From positions 590,742-653,285 of the forward strand of contig NW_019773859.1 in the NCBI RefSeq assembly GCF_001039355.2: DNA of 62,544 nucleotides, written 5' to 3'. Source of the DNA: Lingula anatina. Lineage: Eukaryota; Brachiopoda; Lingulata; Lingulida; Lingulidae. This document shows, piece after piece, positions 49,831 through 62,544 of this stretch. Each line of letters begins with the position of its first letter. Position 1 is the first letter of the stretch. A program made the translations under genes and the position numbers. Under the pieces are notes generated by a model that worked only from the letters and a program-made list of their open reading frames with translations, made no database searches and had not been told where the DNA came from.

Positions 49831-51109
49831 ACCGTGTATTTTATCTTGAGCTGATAAAACTGGAGGTTTTAAAAGTTTAGGTTGATTTTTGGGGTGAAGA
49901 TCATTTGGCAGACTGTCACCTGTGCTAATTAATGGAGAAACATATGATTTAATGAATTAGAACTAAAACAATGAAATGCAATTTGAAACATTCTGCATTT
50001 TGGCTGATTTATCTAGTTTGAATATGTATGATGTTAAGAACTACATAGGTGTTTCTGAATGAAAGAATGAACTAATCAACATCTTTTATGACAAGTGATG
50101 TTCAGGGATGCAGTTTAACATCTGTTCTTAAAAAAGATTGTGCATGTATACAAATGACCTTCATAATAAAGCAAAATTCTAGAAATGCATTTCAGACGAT
50201 CCACACATATTCTGCAGCTGAAGCGGTCAAGAAAACATGGACTTCCAAGAGTCAGAAGTGCAAACAAATGTAGAGGTTGTGCTTATCTTTTTCCTTTCAT
50301 ATTCCTAAGCACTGACATGTTTCGGATTCCATTTTCCTCTGAAAAAGATTAACATTCAGAATATGCCAATCAGAGCTTGTCTGCCTATTTGGCTTACTGG
50401 AAGTGCTCTTATCCCTCTCAACCCAACTTGTTTTTACCTGTAAGTTCTATATTTATGCTCTCGTAAGTAGGAGATGGTACTATTTTGCAAGTTTGATTAC
50501 ACCGGTTAATCCAGTTATAAGCTTTGCTGTCTTGTCAGTGTTTGGACACTGTCAGTTTTGATCAATGTCTTCATAGGAATCAATCAAGGGTGTTTGAATA
50601 TGGTTTTTGTGGGCAGATTACTGTTGAAAAGAGTGGTGTGTCCTTCTGTCCATCTGCTTTTTTGTCCATCTGTCTGCTTACATGCCTCAGTCTGTGCGTT
50701 TGTCTGTCTTTGTGCATGTTTGTCTTTGCCTTTGTGTTTTTGTCTATGCACGTGTGTTTGTGTTCTGGTCTGAATGTATGTATGTGTGTTTTTATGTGCA
50801 TGTGTGTATGTGCTCATGTTTACGTGTATGTGCATGTGTGTTCATAAGTGCATGAAGCGTGCGTATTTGTCTCGGTGTGTATCCCTTTGCCTGCATTCTT
50901 GTATGAAAGCATGTGTGTATGTGTTTGTGTGTGGGGAGGGGTACTTAAATAGCACTTAAGTGCTTCTAGACTATGTGCAGCTTGTACTGGATTTAGAATA
51001 TTTTCACCTATGGAATATAATGTTAGAAAGGCAGATGTTTAGCATGGGAGGGCAAAGTAATATAATGTAACTTGGACTGTAACCTTTTGCAGTTAATTTA
51101 GGATAGCCC

Positions 51110-51165
<56 letters not shown>

Positions 51166-53979
51166 GTGGAAAAGAAGGGGGTAAGGTTAATAACAATATT
51201 AATATTGATAATAATTTTTATTATAATTTTAGTAGTTCTAGCTCATTTTTATAAAGGCTATGACTAAACAGTTGCATAAGAATAATGATATAAGTTTTTA
51301 TTTAGTGTATTTATTTTTATATAAGTTTTACTATGCAGACAGTAGTCTGTATTCAGGACTGATAATTGTGAGATGTGTGTGTCAACAGAGTGGTGGGTTT
51401 TAATATTTGATATCATTTATAACATAGGTTATTTCTTTCAAAGAGCCTTAAAATACACCTTTACACCTTAATAATCTGTAAAGATAATTGATGTCAAATG
51501 TGGACACATGTTAAGGATGTTTGTTGAACAAGTTCAATCTACTCTAACTAGGGAATGGCAAATGTTCTGAGAAACCCAGGAAATGTTCACATTTTAAGTA
51601 GAGAAAATAATACTGTTAATCTGGTACGCTGTGAGGTGAGGAGATTTAAGTTAATACTTTCTTTCCTGTTTGTATATTTGTATACACACACTCAGTGGTT
51701 TCCAAGCTTCATGGGATTTTAGTGAAATGACTTTATATATATATTTTTTAAATTAATTATTTTATGTGAGAGTTGTTAATAAACATAGAACAATCTTGGC
51801 ATCGAATTGTAGGCAGATTCTTTTTTAGGAAAAATGTAGTTCTTTTTAATTTAAGCAAAGAAGGTGTAGGTACTTGTCAGAGGAGATCTTTCTTGAAATA
51901 TCTTTCTTGCAACCTGTATAAGCATAAACATCCAGTTCATCGGATTTATTTGTCGTTTTCGTCTCAGCTAAGTATAGATTCCAAGAACTGCTCACAAGCA
52001 ATTAGCGTTACATAAAACTATTTTTCACCACGGCAACTTTTACAAATGAAGAAAGACCATTTGCGATCAAACTGTTAGTCACACAGCATAATTCTGCATT
52101 TGGCTTTTTAAAAAGTCTGATCATGCTTTAAATTGAATAACATCATTCACCTTTGTTGCAATTGTACTGTCAATTGCACAGCATAGTTCCATGGTTTGTT
52201 TTTAATGCTTCAAATTGAATAGCATCATCTGTATTATTGGCAGTTAAGTGTCAGTGGCGTTAAGTATTTCTGTATGAGGCTTCTAAGGTTCTTTTTACAT
52301 CATGTGGTATACTTTATTCTGTTTTTCACCATTTTGACTGGTCCTAACATTTAATTACACTATTGGAGGCAATTGGGGGATCCAACTGTCTCTGTTGCAA
52401 TTACACTGTTCATTATACAGTATTATTTCATAAATAATACTTTCATGATATTTTATATGATAATGGATATAATTATTTTGGCTTCTGTTTTTTTTCGTGA
52501 AATGACTTCTTTCTTTTTAAAAATGAGTTGCTATGCAGGTGCAAACTTGATTTCAATAAATGCTGCAGAGGGCATTTAAGCTTGATAACATTCAGTTTAT
52601 CAGAAGTCATATACCAGAAAGCAGCATTTCTGACATTATGGCATATTGTTTTAACGTTTGAATTACGTCAGTATGAAAACTTGAATTTAATGGCCACATA
52701 CCAGATTTTTAAGATTAAAAGGTCGTTGTCATATTTGGATTATGTCAAAAAACTTCCAAGTTGATGCTCTGTACCAGACGGTAAACTCACCTAAACCTGA
52801 AAAAATCTTCTAGAAACGCATTTGGTCGAAGTTCAATTAATCAGCATTTGTATAAAATGACTGCATGAATCCAAAGGTATTTGCTGCAAGTTCCTTTAGT
52901 TGACAGCCAGCAAATGTGACATAACTTTTGATCAGAAAAGTTGAAGGGCTTTACAGACAGTTGATGGGAATCTTCTGCCTGGAATGTAACTTTGAAGTCA
53001 ATCAAACACTGTTTTTACCATCTGATTTCTCTTTTATGTGTTATCATGTGCAGCATTTCAATCAGTTGAGGAAGCTTTTAAAGTTTTTTCTTATTTTCAG
53101 TCTTGTTTGCTTCATTACTCCTGCAAATTCCTTTTTGGATTCTAATTGGTAAATATTTTTGAATTTGGGAAACTTTTTTGGTGGTTCATAGTAAGTAATC
53201 AAGTCTAGGACTGATAAGAGAAAGAGTGAAGGCCAAGACTGAATAATATGTAGTTTTCCTTTTAAAACTTCCAGTCCAGAAAATAAGTAGCAATTCTTGC
53301 TTGTATCTTTGCCATCAAATTTTTTCTGAGGAACATAATTATTGAAAAAGAAATGTTTTTACATTGAAACTAGTTCAAAAATTTCTTTTCAAAAATGAGT
53401 ACATTTAATTATCTTGAACTCATGGAATGCCTTTCTTTCAAAAGATCAATGGATATAATGTATAAACCAACTACTCAATTTTTCGACTCTTGCTCTCTGT
53501 TCCAAGTCTGTTGTTCTATATTTCAACCCACTCTTTCTACTTGAACTTTTACATTCTCTTTCAACTTGCACATTTTATATTTCAATTTCCACATTCAGTT
53601 TCAATTCAGTTATGCCGTTTCAGTGGAAAGTCAAATGCCTTACCATAGGCTGTGTACTTTGTTGCAGTTAATACACCTCTCAACTGTCATCTGGTTCTGA
53701 CAGAGAAGAGGAGCAGAAGGAGAATATTCATGTAAAATGGTCCCATTGCCAATAATGGGGAGATTTCTTTTATTTCTTTTTTTAGTACTTCTCTCTTTTA
53801 AGGGCTAAACACCTGGCTAAAGTAATTGGCAAAAATAAGAAATAAACATTTTGTACCTCAAAGATGTTGTTAAAGGTCACACTCAGGACACAAGTTTCTT
53901 TCATCTTTGCTTCGCTTCTTCTTAAATATTTGTATTACCTGAAGATTTTAACCCAGTAACTTGGGGCTGCATGTTCCTC
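49831..53979. other. no gene recognised
   Basis: TGTG-rich sequence at 50640-50930 and (GA)n at 51113-51162. ORFs across these are repeat artefacts. Confidence 0.45.
51113..51162 (+). repeat. (GA)n microsatellite
   Basis: About 24 uninterrupted GA units. Confidence 0.95.
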
Positions 53980-54228
53980 AGAAGGACTTAAGCCCCCAAA
54001 AATTGGTCTAAACATTTAGACCAGAAATTTAGTCTGCTTCAGTTCAAGGTTAAATCATTGTAGTAGTTCACTGAAATAAAGTAAGTGCTCCTCTGATACA
54101 TAAGGAATGTTGTTATGAGGCAGACAAAACATTTCGTTTTATTGGAGTGTCACTGATTATCTTGGTTCAAAGTAGAGTAAAATTTTGATTGAAAATTTAG
54201 ACCAATTTTGGGCTAAAGTTCTCTTGTG
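53980..54228. mobile_element. TIR element (ACTTAAGCCCCCAAAAATTGG)
   Basis: GGACTTAAGCCCCCAAAA then TTGGTCTAAA at the left is answered by TTTAGACCAATTTTGGGC then TAAAGTT at the right: about 25-base arms. The right flank runs into TTGTGAAACGAGCCC, a common repeat edge. No ORF. Confidence 0.7.
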
Positions 54229-54529
54229 AAACGAGCCCTTGGATTGTTACCTAATGAAGTTGCATCATGAGAGTGTCGTAACCTACAAGATATGTATTCT
54301 ACTTAACCGGAAACAAGCAAAAAATGTAACATGAAAGAAATTATTACCTGTGTGACCAAATAATGTAAGCAATTTGCTGGTAGAATATTTGGCTCCCTGA
54401 CCACTCCAACTGAAAACACTGTTTATTTTTTACCAGTCTTTTCTAATTATTTTATCAAAATGATCCTCTTGAAAAAAGTAGGGAAAATAACAAAATGCAT
54501 GTGGAACACCTGTAAGAAATTGTTACCTC

Positions 54530-54660
54530 CACCAAGGAAGGCGTTTATTTTTACTTTGACATTTATTTGTTTGTTTGTTTGTTTACATGTTTCAAGTGTT
54601 AGTGGACAAGACATCACAAATGGCAAATTTTGATGAAAATTTCAGGATAGTGTTATTTAT
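54530..54660 (-). mobile_element. CCTCTGCCAAG-family repeat, inverted copy
   Basis: TTACCTCCACCAAGGAAGG, then (TTTG)n, then TTTTGATGAAAATTTCAGGATAG: the reverse complement of the order seen at 6237-6598, which places the oligo-CAAA tract toward the other end. Confidence 0.6.
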
Positions 54661-55950
54661 GAAAGAAAGAGGTAATTACAACTTCATTTGTGAATGTAGG
54701 TCTCCTAATAGATATGTTATTTCTCTTTCATTAGCATCTTTTTTCCTTGGCAGAAGTGTTCACTCTTGGAGCGCCCTCTATAGTTCAATGTTTTACACCA
54801 TAAGCCATTTGCAAATTGATTAAGTTTAAATATATTCAACTTGACAGCATTTAAATTTGAAAAGTACATTGAGGGATTTTTTTATTTTGATGCTTTAAGG
54901 TACCTGCATTTCAGAATACTTAAAGAAAATATTTAAAGAATTTTAAAAGATGTCTGGGAGATGAACAATGATCAGCTATTGCCTGAATTTCCAATAATAA
55001 TTAAAAGCTGGGGACTATTGAGGCCAATAAATGTTGAATGTGTATACTTTGAATGGTATATACTCATGTAATTTTCTGTACAGCATTGTGCAGAGTTTAC
55101 ATGTAAACTAATATGCCAAAAGCCTAAATTAGTAGAATATTTATTGACAAAAGACAGCTGTGAACTAGTTTTGAAAAAAGCCTCAGTAGAAATCAATCGA
55201 AATACTAAAACAAGGTTGTTGACACTGCATGTCATCATATATAACTAAAGAAAACATGCTAGAATACGCATGAGGTTTGCTCAGTTTTACAGCACTGACA
55301 GTGAAACTTGATGTGCCGAGAATGTCAGTTTCAAAGTGACACGCAAAAGCATTATGCAACTGACTATTATTCTAAGGTACTTGAGAAAAAACAACAAGCA
55401 AGATTTCATTGCACCAACAGACTGCCATTACATGTATATCGACTCCACCCTTAACAAAATAAAAAGCGTTCTGCAAATTTACTGCAAACTATATAGTGGT
55501 GGCAAGAAGTTTGCAGGAATTTGCAAGAAGAAATGTTGCTGCAAATTTGCAAGAGCATTGCAAGAGGTCTTCATATCCTTTCATATTTAAAACAGATCTC
55601 ATTTGCATGGTAAAATTCCCTCTTCCAAAATTTGCAGCAAATTTGCGGCAATAGTTTGCAAGAAGCCTTAAAAATTGCTGACGCATCATCCTTGCAATCC
55701 CACAAAAACTTGCTTGATCTTATACTAAATATTGAAACCTTGGGCAATCTAAGATAATTTACTTCAATTTATGCATTACAAAAAATGTCAAACTTCAAAT
55801 TTCACAGTTCCAATGTATAAAAACATTCTGAATTTTCCAATTCCATGATTTCTGAAAATGGCCCTGAAATTGCCAATTTTTTAAATAACCATTCTAGGCC
55901 TTCAGTGTGTGTGAATAGAATTTATATGCCATAGTTTTATTCATTCCAAA
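54661..55950. other. no gene; TTTGCAAGAA-rich patch
   Basis: 55470-55700 repeats GCAAATTT, TTTGCAAGAA and GCAATAGTTTGC in both orientations and may be an old TIR element. Nothing coding recognised. Confidence 0.4.
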
Positions 55951-56301
55951 TTAAAGAGATAAGAACTCTTTGTATGAGATCTATATTTCACAATAAAAAT
56001 ATTGTTAACAACTTGTAGAAATATAATATTAATTTATTCTATTTCACCACAAAAAATGGCAGTTAAAGCAATTATTCTGAAATCTGTGCTTGTCTTCCGA
56101 CCATGTGACCTTCATAGAAGGCTATTCTCTGTAATAATCTCTTAAGAGATAATTACAAAAAAAACAAACTTTCCAGAAAAAACAGGGACTAAATTTGAAT
56201 GTAGAAATGGATTCATTAACCATTGGTTATTATTAGAAAATTGTTCTTTACCCCAGTAAAATTAATTTTTTTGGCCAAAATGAACAGTTGTTATCCCTTT
56301 A
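55951..56301. mobile_element. TTAA-flanked MITE, copy 3
   Basis: Left TTAAAGAGATAAGAACTCTT, right AACAGTTGTTATCCCTTTAA. The centre AATCTCTTAAGAGATAATT is the same palindrome as in the other copies, and ATTCATTAACCATTGG is shared. Confidence 0.85.
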
Positions 56302-57579
56302 AGTTTCTTCATGGCAGTTTAATGAAAATAAGAGCAGCTGTTTGACAGTATTGCATCACACCATGAATTATAAATTATTTCCAATCATTTTGGTTTTGTT
56401 ATAATATATTTATAAAACTCTCTCCAAAAAATTGGCCAAATTTCATACAGTAAAGATATACAATGGAGAAAAAGGTGATAAGAGTTAAGACAGTATGTTT
56501 TACTAAAGATAATTATTATTTTAGAATGAATTACTTCTTCTTCTGACATTTTACAATTGTCTTCTGATCTTTAGTGAAGGGAGCTAGGCCATTTCTGTCA
56601 CAGTTTGTTATAGATATTCACCTTAAGCTTTAAGTTATATTATTTAATAGATAAATTTACTGGGGTAATTGTTTATGTATAGAATGCATTGAAAGAGAGC
56701 AATGCTTCTCAAATGGCAGTTGGTTGTGAGGAAAGCAATTCCCCTTTGTTGATATTAGGTGACTAGTGAAAAACTAAACAGAATTGTTTCAATTGTATCA
56801 ATTTTCAGTTGATTTCACTCAATTCAGAGATGAAAAAATGGCAGAAACCTTGGTGCACTGATGGTTTACATGTTAAATTAGCAGAATAACATTTTATCAA
56901 GTTTTTGAAACAAGTGCAAGTACTTTTTATCTTTTAAAAGTTTTTGATGCCATAACTTGTACAATTCTGTAGTGTGTTGATGAAATTATTCAATTTAACA
57001 TTGATTTTTAAGAAAATTTATTTTACATGTATGTTTTGTATGTATACTATTATTATTATGATAAAATAAATTTTACATTATTTCCTTTCTAAAGGTGATA
57101 TGAGATTTTTTTTTTCTAAATTGAGAAACTATAAACATGTTTTTATCTATGAGGTAAGACATTTCCACTCTTCTTAGGTTAAATGATGTTTAATCTCTTT
57201 ATAAGCAATTTACTTAACATCTTTTACACGCTGGTATTTGTATTTTATCAAGATTGGTGCTGTGCACTCAATTTTCCAAAAATGACAACCATCAAAGTTT
57301 ATTTTGTTTCCCACATTAAAATTGACTCGAACATGACAAGTAGCTGTTCAGAGGGAAATTACTCCCTCAGAATGCTATTTGGAAAGAAATATTTTCAGCT
57401 TGTGTTTGAGATGTAAGATTATACTCGTAGCTCTTCCAATTAATTTTGGGAGTTCACTCTTTTTCAGGTACATGCAATTGAAACGATGGCCTGTTGAGTA
57501 AGATTATCAACATGGCAGTGAAGAGCACTTATCTGAATTAACAACTTTGTGCATTTTTGACTATTGATTTTTATTGCAG
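56302..57579. other. no gene recognised
   Basis: AT-rich, ending in the pyrimidine tract and AG before the candidate exon at 57580. Confidence 0.45.
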
Positions 57580-57659
57580 CGCATTATTCTAGCGATGTGA
57601 CACGATTCGCAAGAGATCTACACATTTCGAGGGCTGCAAACTTGGCAACCTACACAAAG
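57580..57659 (+). CDS. orphan exon candidate, family unknown
   Basis: TTTTTATTGCAG, 80 bases, then GTACGG. In the only open frame (two bases completing a codon, then 26 codons) it reads HYSSDVTRFARDLHI followed by SRAANLATYTK. The composition is protein-like against the flanking AT-rich DNA. I do not recognise the family. It does not look like TFIIIC220, and its phase-1 start does not fit directly after the phase-0 exon ending at 27721. Confidence 0.3.
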
Positions 57660-59833
57660 GTACGGAATACTACAATTGTGCCTTTATTTAATGAAATGTA
57701 GGTAACATAAAAGCATGTACAGCTGTAGTTAACTCCTGGATTTCTTTTGTACCAGAAGAAGTAAAATATCTCATGAAATCAAGGTTAATTTGTGTATATA
57801 GAAAGCATTGGATATGACTTATTAACGACATTTTGTGTATGCCTAACAAGAAAACCAGATAGAATATAAAGGCTTTCACAGTAGCAATACTGATATACTT
57901 CAGTTCTTGCCATTGGATAACTGTGATGGTTTAATGTTCCCCTCCAGATCAAGCCAAAATCGTGCCAGAGACCATATAAACATAGCATCTGGGTTTCCTA
58001 ATAATTTTTGCTTGCTTTTTTTTCCTTGGTGGAGTTTTGCACTCTAAAAACACTATCTAGTTCTCCTTGGAAGTATATTTCAATCATTTATAATTCAGGA
58101 GCCATGATTGTGACAGGTAGTAAACAAATAATTAAAACCTCTGAATAGGCAGCTAGGCTCAATCTGTCAAATAAACTGTGGTAGAAAGCAATATGACATG
58201 TGGGTCTGTTTTATTGCGCAATCTAACCAATCCAAGCATACACTTCCCTAACTGCATCCGAGAAAGTAACTTTGTGTTAATTGCTGTGCATAAATTGCCA
58301 CCTGCCAAGGTGTTATCCAGGTAGGCAGAGAGGTCTCCTCTACAGGTAGGGCCAATTAGACTAGTAACTAGATGTATGTATGTATGTGTGTGGTGACACC
58401 TTAAAAGTTTTGTATAACCAAGATTTCTTTTTCCAATTTCTCTTATATCTGTTTTATTTCTGTTATGCTAATGGTTATTATTGTGTATGCGTGTTCGTGT
58501 GTATGTGTGTTCATGTGTGTGTGTGCATGTTCCCAAGCATGCATATGTATATATCGGTGTTGTTATAGCATGTGTGCATAAGTGTTTGTGATTTTATGCA
58601 TGTGGCATTTTTTTTTCTGTGGAGCAAAATCAAATGGCAAAAACTTTGTGTAAAGAGTAAGGTACACCGTATACATTCTTGCAACAAAGTGCCGTCTGTT
58701 TCCTGATAGAATTTCTCTCTTTTTAGATTGATATAAAGAGTTAATACCACATTGTTTTGCAACAACCCAAAACCCTTTAGGAAACACTCAAGCTGAAGAC
58801 CTCTTTGCTTTTTAACAGTTGAACCCATGACCTAAAAATAGAACATGGTATAACTCTTTTTACATCTCCAAATAATGCCTTATGCTTAGTGCCCCAAACT
58901 GTGTAATTCTATTATAAATTTGACTGGGAGTTAATGCATTAACAGTGACAACCGTCACGGTAAATTTTAGAACGAGTCAGGTATCTCTTTTAGTGATGTC
59001 TAGGTATACCCTAATCTTTATTGAAATGTCTGTGCACCTCAAATTGTAAATAGTCGTAATTGGTTGGTGGAGAGAAATAGATGTAACAGTAATAATACCT
59101 GCCCTGTCAACCTTGTGATGTTTTATTTGTTCTTTTAATTCAGATTTAAGCCCCTACATAGTATGTATACATACTGAGAGGATACAGGCACATACATGCA
59201 CATGCATATACATGCATGCACATACACATATATGCCAGCAACATGAAACTGAAAGTTAACCTCAGTGATGCTATATTTATGTGTATTACAATTGATAAAT
59301 CAATTCATTTTGAGATCTCAGAATTGAGTGATTTGTTACCTTTGCAGGTTTAAAAATTAATAAGAGTATTTTTATGTGTATTTGTAGGTGTGGTCTGAGT
59401 TATGACTGCAGGTATTGGAAATGTGTATTTTAAACAAGTTAAAGGATCTCTCCTCAAATTGTCTTGAATTTTGTTCTTCAAGCAGAAGAGAAATAGATAC
59501 ATCAGTTAATTGTTTTTGATGCTTTCTAGTCATTTTTCAGGGAAAGTGTAAAGTGATTTGACCTTGAGTGATAGCATGGTAACGTAAAATACTGGGTTAA
59601 TTTGGCAAGAAAATGAAAATGTACGTAACCAGAGGAAGTGTTGAAGTTTCAATCACATCCACTTAAATGTAATAGATGGTAGCATATCCCCCACCTGAAA
59701 AAAAACTTGCTTTTCAGTTCTGATGAAGAAAATTGATAGAGACGGATGTGTATAGATTTTGATGGAGATCCTAATGGTTAGCATGACATAAATTATCATT
59801 TATATATCTATTCAAAATTCAGTCTCTTTCTCT

Positions 59834-59847
<14 letters not shown>

Positions 59848-59878
<31 letters not shown>
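59848..59878 (+). repeat. (TC)n microsatellite
   Basis: About 15 CT units after a C run. Confidence 0.95.
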
Positions 59879-59880
<2 letters not shown>

Positions 59881-61508
59881 ATTTTGACCTGAAGCACTTA
59901 AGTGAGTCTATAAGTCATGGCTGTAATTTTCCTCTTTTCTGCCAAGTTCTGTCAAGTCTGGGTCTTTAGGTCATTTTTTTTCTCAGATTTAGGAGGCTGA
60001 TTAATTAAGATCTGTTCTACACAATATGAGGAGGATACTCTCTATGGTAGTACCAGATTCTCTTTGAGGAATTTCATATTTTCCTATTTGGAAAAGCAGT
60101 TGAATGTTTTTTGCTATAAAAAATAAATTTATAATTTTTTTAGATGGTAGAACCAATTACAGTAAAAACATGCTTAAACAAATTGACTGCTTCAGCCAGA
60201 AAAATACAGTGTTGTAACCTGAATATAATTCATTGTGAAAAATGGCCATTTGATATTAATTTAAAGAATGATCATATTCACTTTCCTTGTTATTGCTATG
60301 TATATTTTATTGCAGTTTTTGTTTTCTATCCATATTTATGTATTTAGCAGTTGGTGGTGTATGCGCTGATGGAAAAAAAAAGGAACGAGATTGATAATCA
60401 CCATTACTCTAACTCCGGGAGATTATATTTGCATCGTTTAACAGCTTTGCTTGAATGATGTACCCTGTCCTAAGAATATGTTTGCCTAGCTGGAGGTTTA
60501 GTAGGTTGCTTAAGTGATATGCCAGTTTTGTTAGGTAAAAGCACCTTCAAAATTGTTTTATGGTGGGAGAATGAACCGAGCCATTTGTGTCATTTTCCAG
60601 GTGGCCAATTATGACTGCAGCTCATTGAAACCTCGCCAGAGTCATCAGCTGGAAAACGTTTTAATGAAAAAAATAATGTTTAAGGACTCATTATATCATT
60701 CTTGGATCTACTTGACAAGAATAACTCTTGATGGAATTCTGATTTTTTTTCTTTCCCCTGTGAAGTGCCAATTTTGTCATGTGAAGGCCGTTATTTTAGG
60801 TATTTGTTTTGAGGTAGAGTTCAAGCACAATAGTTTTTTTTTTTTCTATTAAAATCAAAGAGGAAAGAACTGCTTTTCTATTTGACCTTCAAAACCTGCC
60901 AAGAGAGAATTTTGATTTGGCATGCTGTTTGGTTATCCTTAGAACAAATGTCCTATGTATAGTTCCATTTAGCTGCAAAAACTATTGTTAAAACACAGTT
61001 TGCATTGTCTGCTTCAGCTTGCATAACAAAACGATTGTTTGTTTCATCAAAAATAACTATAAGAATAACATATTGCTTTCAGTCATCATGAACCTTTCTT
61101 TATTTCTGATCCTAACAAAGCACGTTTTATTTTCTCGCCTAACAGCTGTTACGGGTGATGGAATTAAAAATAATGCTGCCTCCTGACAGTTTGATGTTTA
61201 TAAATACAAGTATTATCGATAAACAAGAATGTTTTACTTGTTTGAGACTTCTTTCCATTTTGTTCCATAATCTAGAGTAGAATTTATCTGTTACATATCT
61301 TGGATACATTGGATGACGAACAGTTTTGCTAATTAGAACACTTCCTTTCTTTCCCCTCATCCCCTTTTTTTGTTCAGAGAGAGCACACATGAGTGCACAC
61401 ACAAATGCACACAAATACAAATGCTAATACTCTCTCATGTATATGTGTACATGGGAAAACATGTACCCACTAGCACAGGCCTATGCACGTGTGTTCATGC
61501 ACATGCAG

Positions 61509-61555
<47 letters not shown>

Positions 61556-61615
61556 CATACAGACACAAATATGCCAAAACATACACATGCACATGTACAT
61601 ATCCATAAGCGCGCA

Positions 61616-61649
<34 letters not shown>
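61509..61649 (+). repeat. two (CA)n microsatellites
   Basis: (CA)n at 61509-61553 and 61619-61649, with CACATGCACATG-like and GCGCACGCGCAC sequence between them; alternating purine-pyrimidine throughout. Confidence 0.95.
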
Positions 61650-61652
<3 letters not shown>

Positions 61653-62544
61653 GTAGGTATACATACATTACACCTATGAATAGATCTAACCCACTCATCA
61701 AGACTATGGTTCATGTAAGTAACACCTTTCATCAATCTCTATCCTGTCAGTTTCTGTCTGCATTCTGGTAGAACTGTATCCAGATTTATCTCTCGGTAAG
61801 ACTCTTGAAAGTTCATTTATAGATCTTAAAGTTCATTAATAGACCTCGATTGTCTATAGACCATTAAATTGATTAATGGCCAATTTCCATAGAAGTCATA
61901 TACAATTTTTCCGATCAGAGCATGGGTGCTTTACCACCTGGCTACTACTGTTTCAGTCTGACTTAATTGTAATCGAGTGGGTGTCCACGCAGTAAAATTT
62001 CAGATCAGCTTCTTGTTATGCCACATCTAGTAGATGTTGGTATTAATGCTGCGTAGGTGACAATTTGATTGCAATCTATCCAGACTTAGGTAAATGCATC
62101 CTTTGATATTTTTCTTGGAAATGTTAGAAATATTTTAGGTTATTTTCATTTCATTTCTTTTTAACATAGTTGTCCAATAAATTGCAACGTTCTCATATTG
62201 ATGACTTAATTGGTAAGTAGGAAGTGAAATCAGATCCAAATAAATTTATCTTCAAAAATGTTATGGAACTTTATTATTTGCCACTTATCCAATCATCGGT
62301 TTGTTTTTGAAAGAAGTAGCCAAGATCAAAAAAGGAAATTTTCATATCTTAAATGTCAATTCATGGGCCATTTTTTACCATAATTCCTTGAAGCTCATTT
62401 TCTATCTGTGAATTCTTGGGTGTGCAGCCAACATGAAAGTAATGTGAAAGGGAAAAGAGGGAATGAAAAATAAACATTTCTATGCCTTGGGCTTGTGTTG
62501 TCCTTTTCTTCTTTGCTGTGTGATGTAATTTCAGATGAACGTTG

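Larger units (their letters stand above)
57660..62544. other. no gene recognised; simple repeats
   Basis: (TG)-rich 58483-58530, poly-C and (TC)n 59834-59878, (CA)n 61509-61553 and 61619-61649. ORFs over these are artefacts. A weak exon-like stretch (VANYDCSSLKPRQSHQLEN) follows an AG at 60600 but has no good donor. Confidence 0.45.

Noticed and set aside
60600-60660. Possible exon after CATTTTCCAG
   Set aside because: Only a poor donor (GTTTTA) follows and the reading has no known family.
61370-61771. 133-codon ORF rich in His-Thr
   Set aside because: Made by the two (CA)n arrays; equally long ORFs exist in other frames there.

Overview
The window is metazoan nuclear DNA: AT-rich, GT-AG introns of a few hundred bases, long gene-poor stretches, many microsatellites and many short terminal-inverted-repeat (TIR) elements. 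The protein families and the repeat style suggest a marine invertebrate (mollusc, other lophotrochozoan or lower deuterostome). The species cannot be fixed from the sequence. The draft assembly shows its joins: poly-T flanking a 192-base N gap, single Ns next to duplicated sequence, and a homopolymer edge at base 1.

Region 1 (1032-6209, + strand) holds the last four exons of a large gene whose visible protein is 1,484 residues. It has an N-terminal Cys/His zinc-binding-like module, a long conserved middle, a segment with acidic motifs laid out as in FEN1/PIN-type nucleases, and a C-terminal nine-cysteine tesmin/TSO1-type CXC domain. I know this family only as uncharacterised, often multicopy invertebrate proteins, and it is the best candidate here for an undescribed system. 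A duplicated short TIR element and a decayed minus-strand LINE 3' end follow it.

Region 2 (8639-27721, + strand) holds 23 exons of GTF3C1, the largest subunit of RNA polymerase III factor TFIIIC. All 22 junctions keep one reading frame (1,336 codons). The N-terminal exons are not between the first gene and 8639, so the first gene may be nested in a GTF3C1 intron. The extreme C-terminus is also not found. The later introns carry several mobile elements, one starting five bases after an exon end.

Region 3 (27722-62544) has almost no recognisable coding sequence. It contains a minus-strand single-exon ORF with SGNH-hydrolase motifs, a PIP-box-like N-terminus and a CCAAT/E2F-like upstream region; one weak orphan exon candidate near 57.6 kb; and a rich set of MITEs. 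These include three TTAA-flanked copies, four copies of a CAGGGGCGGATC family, long foldback elements and several other repeat families. It is either a giant intron or intergenic DNA.
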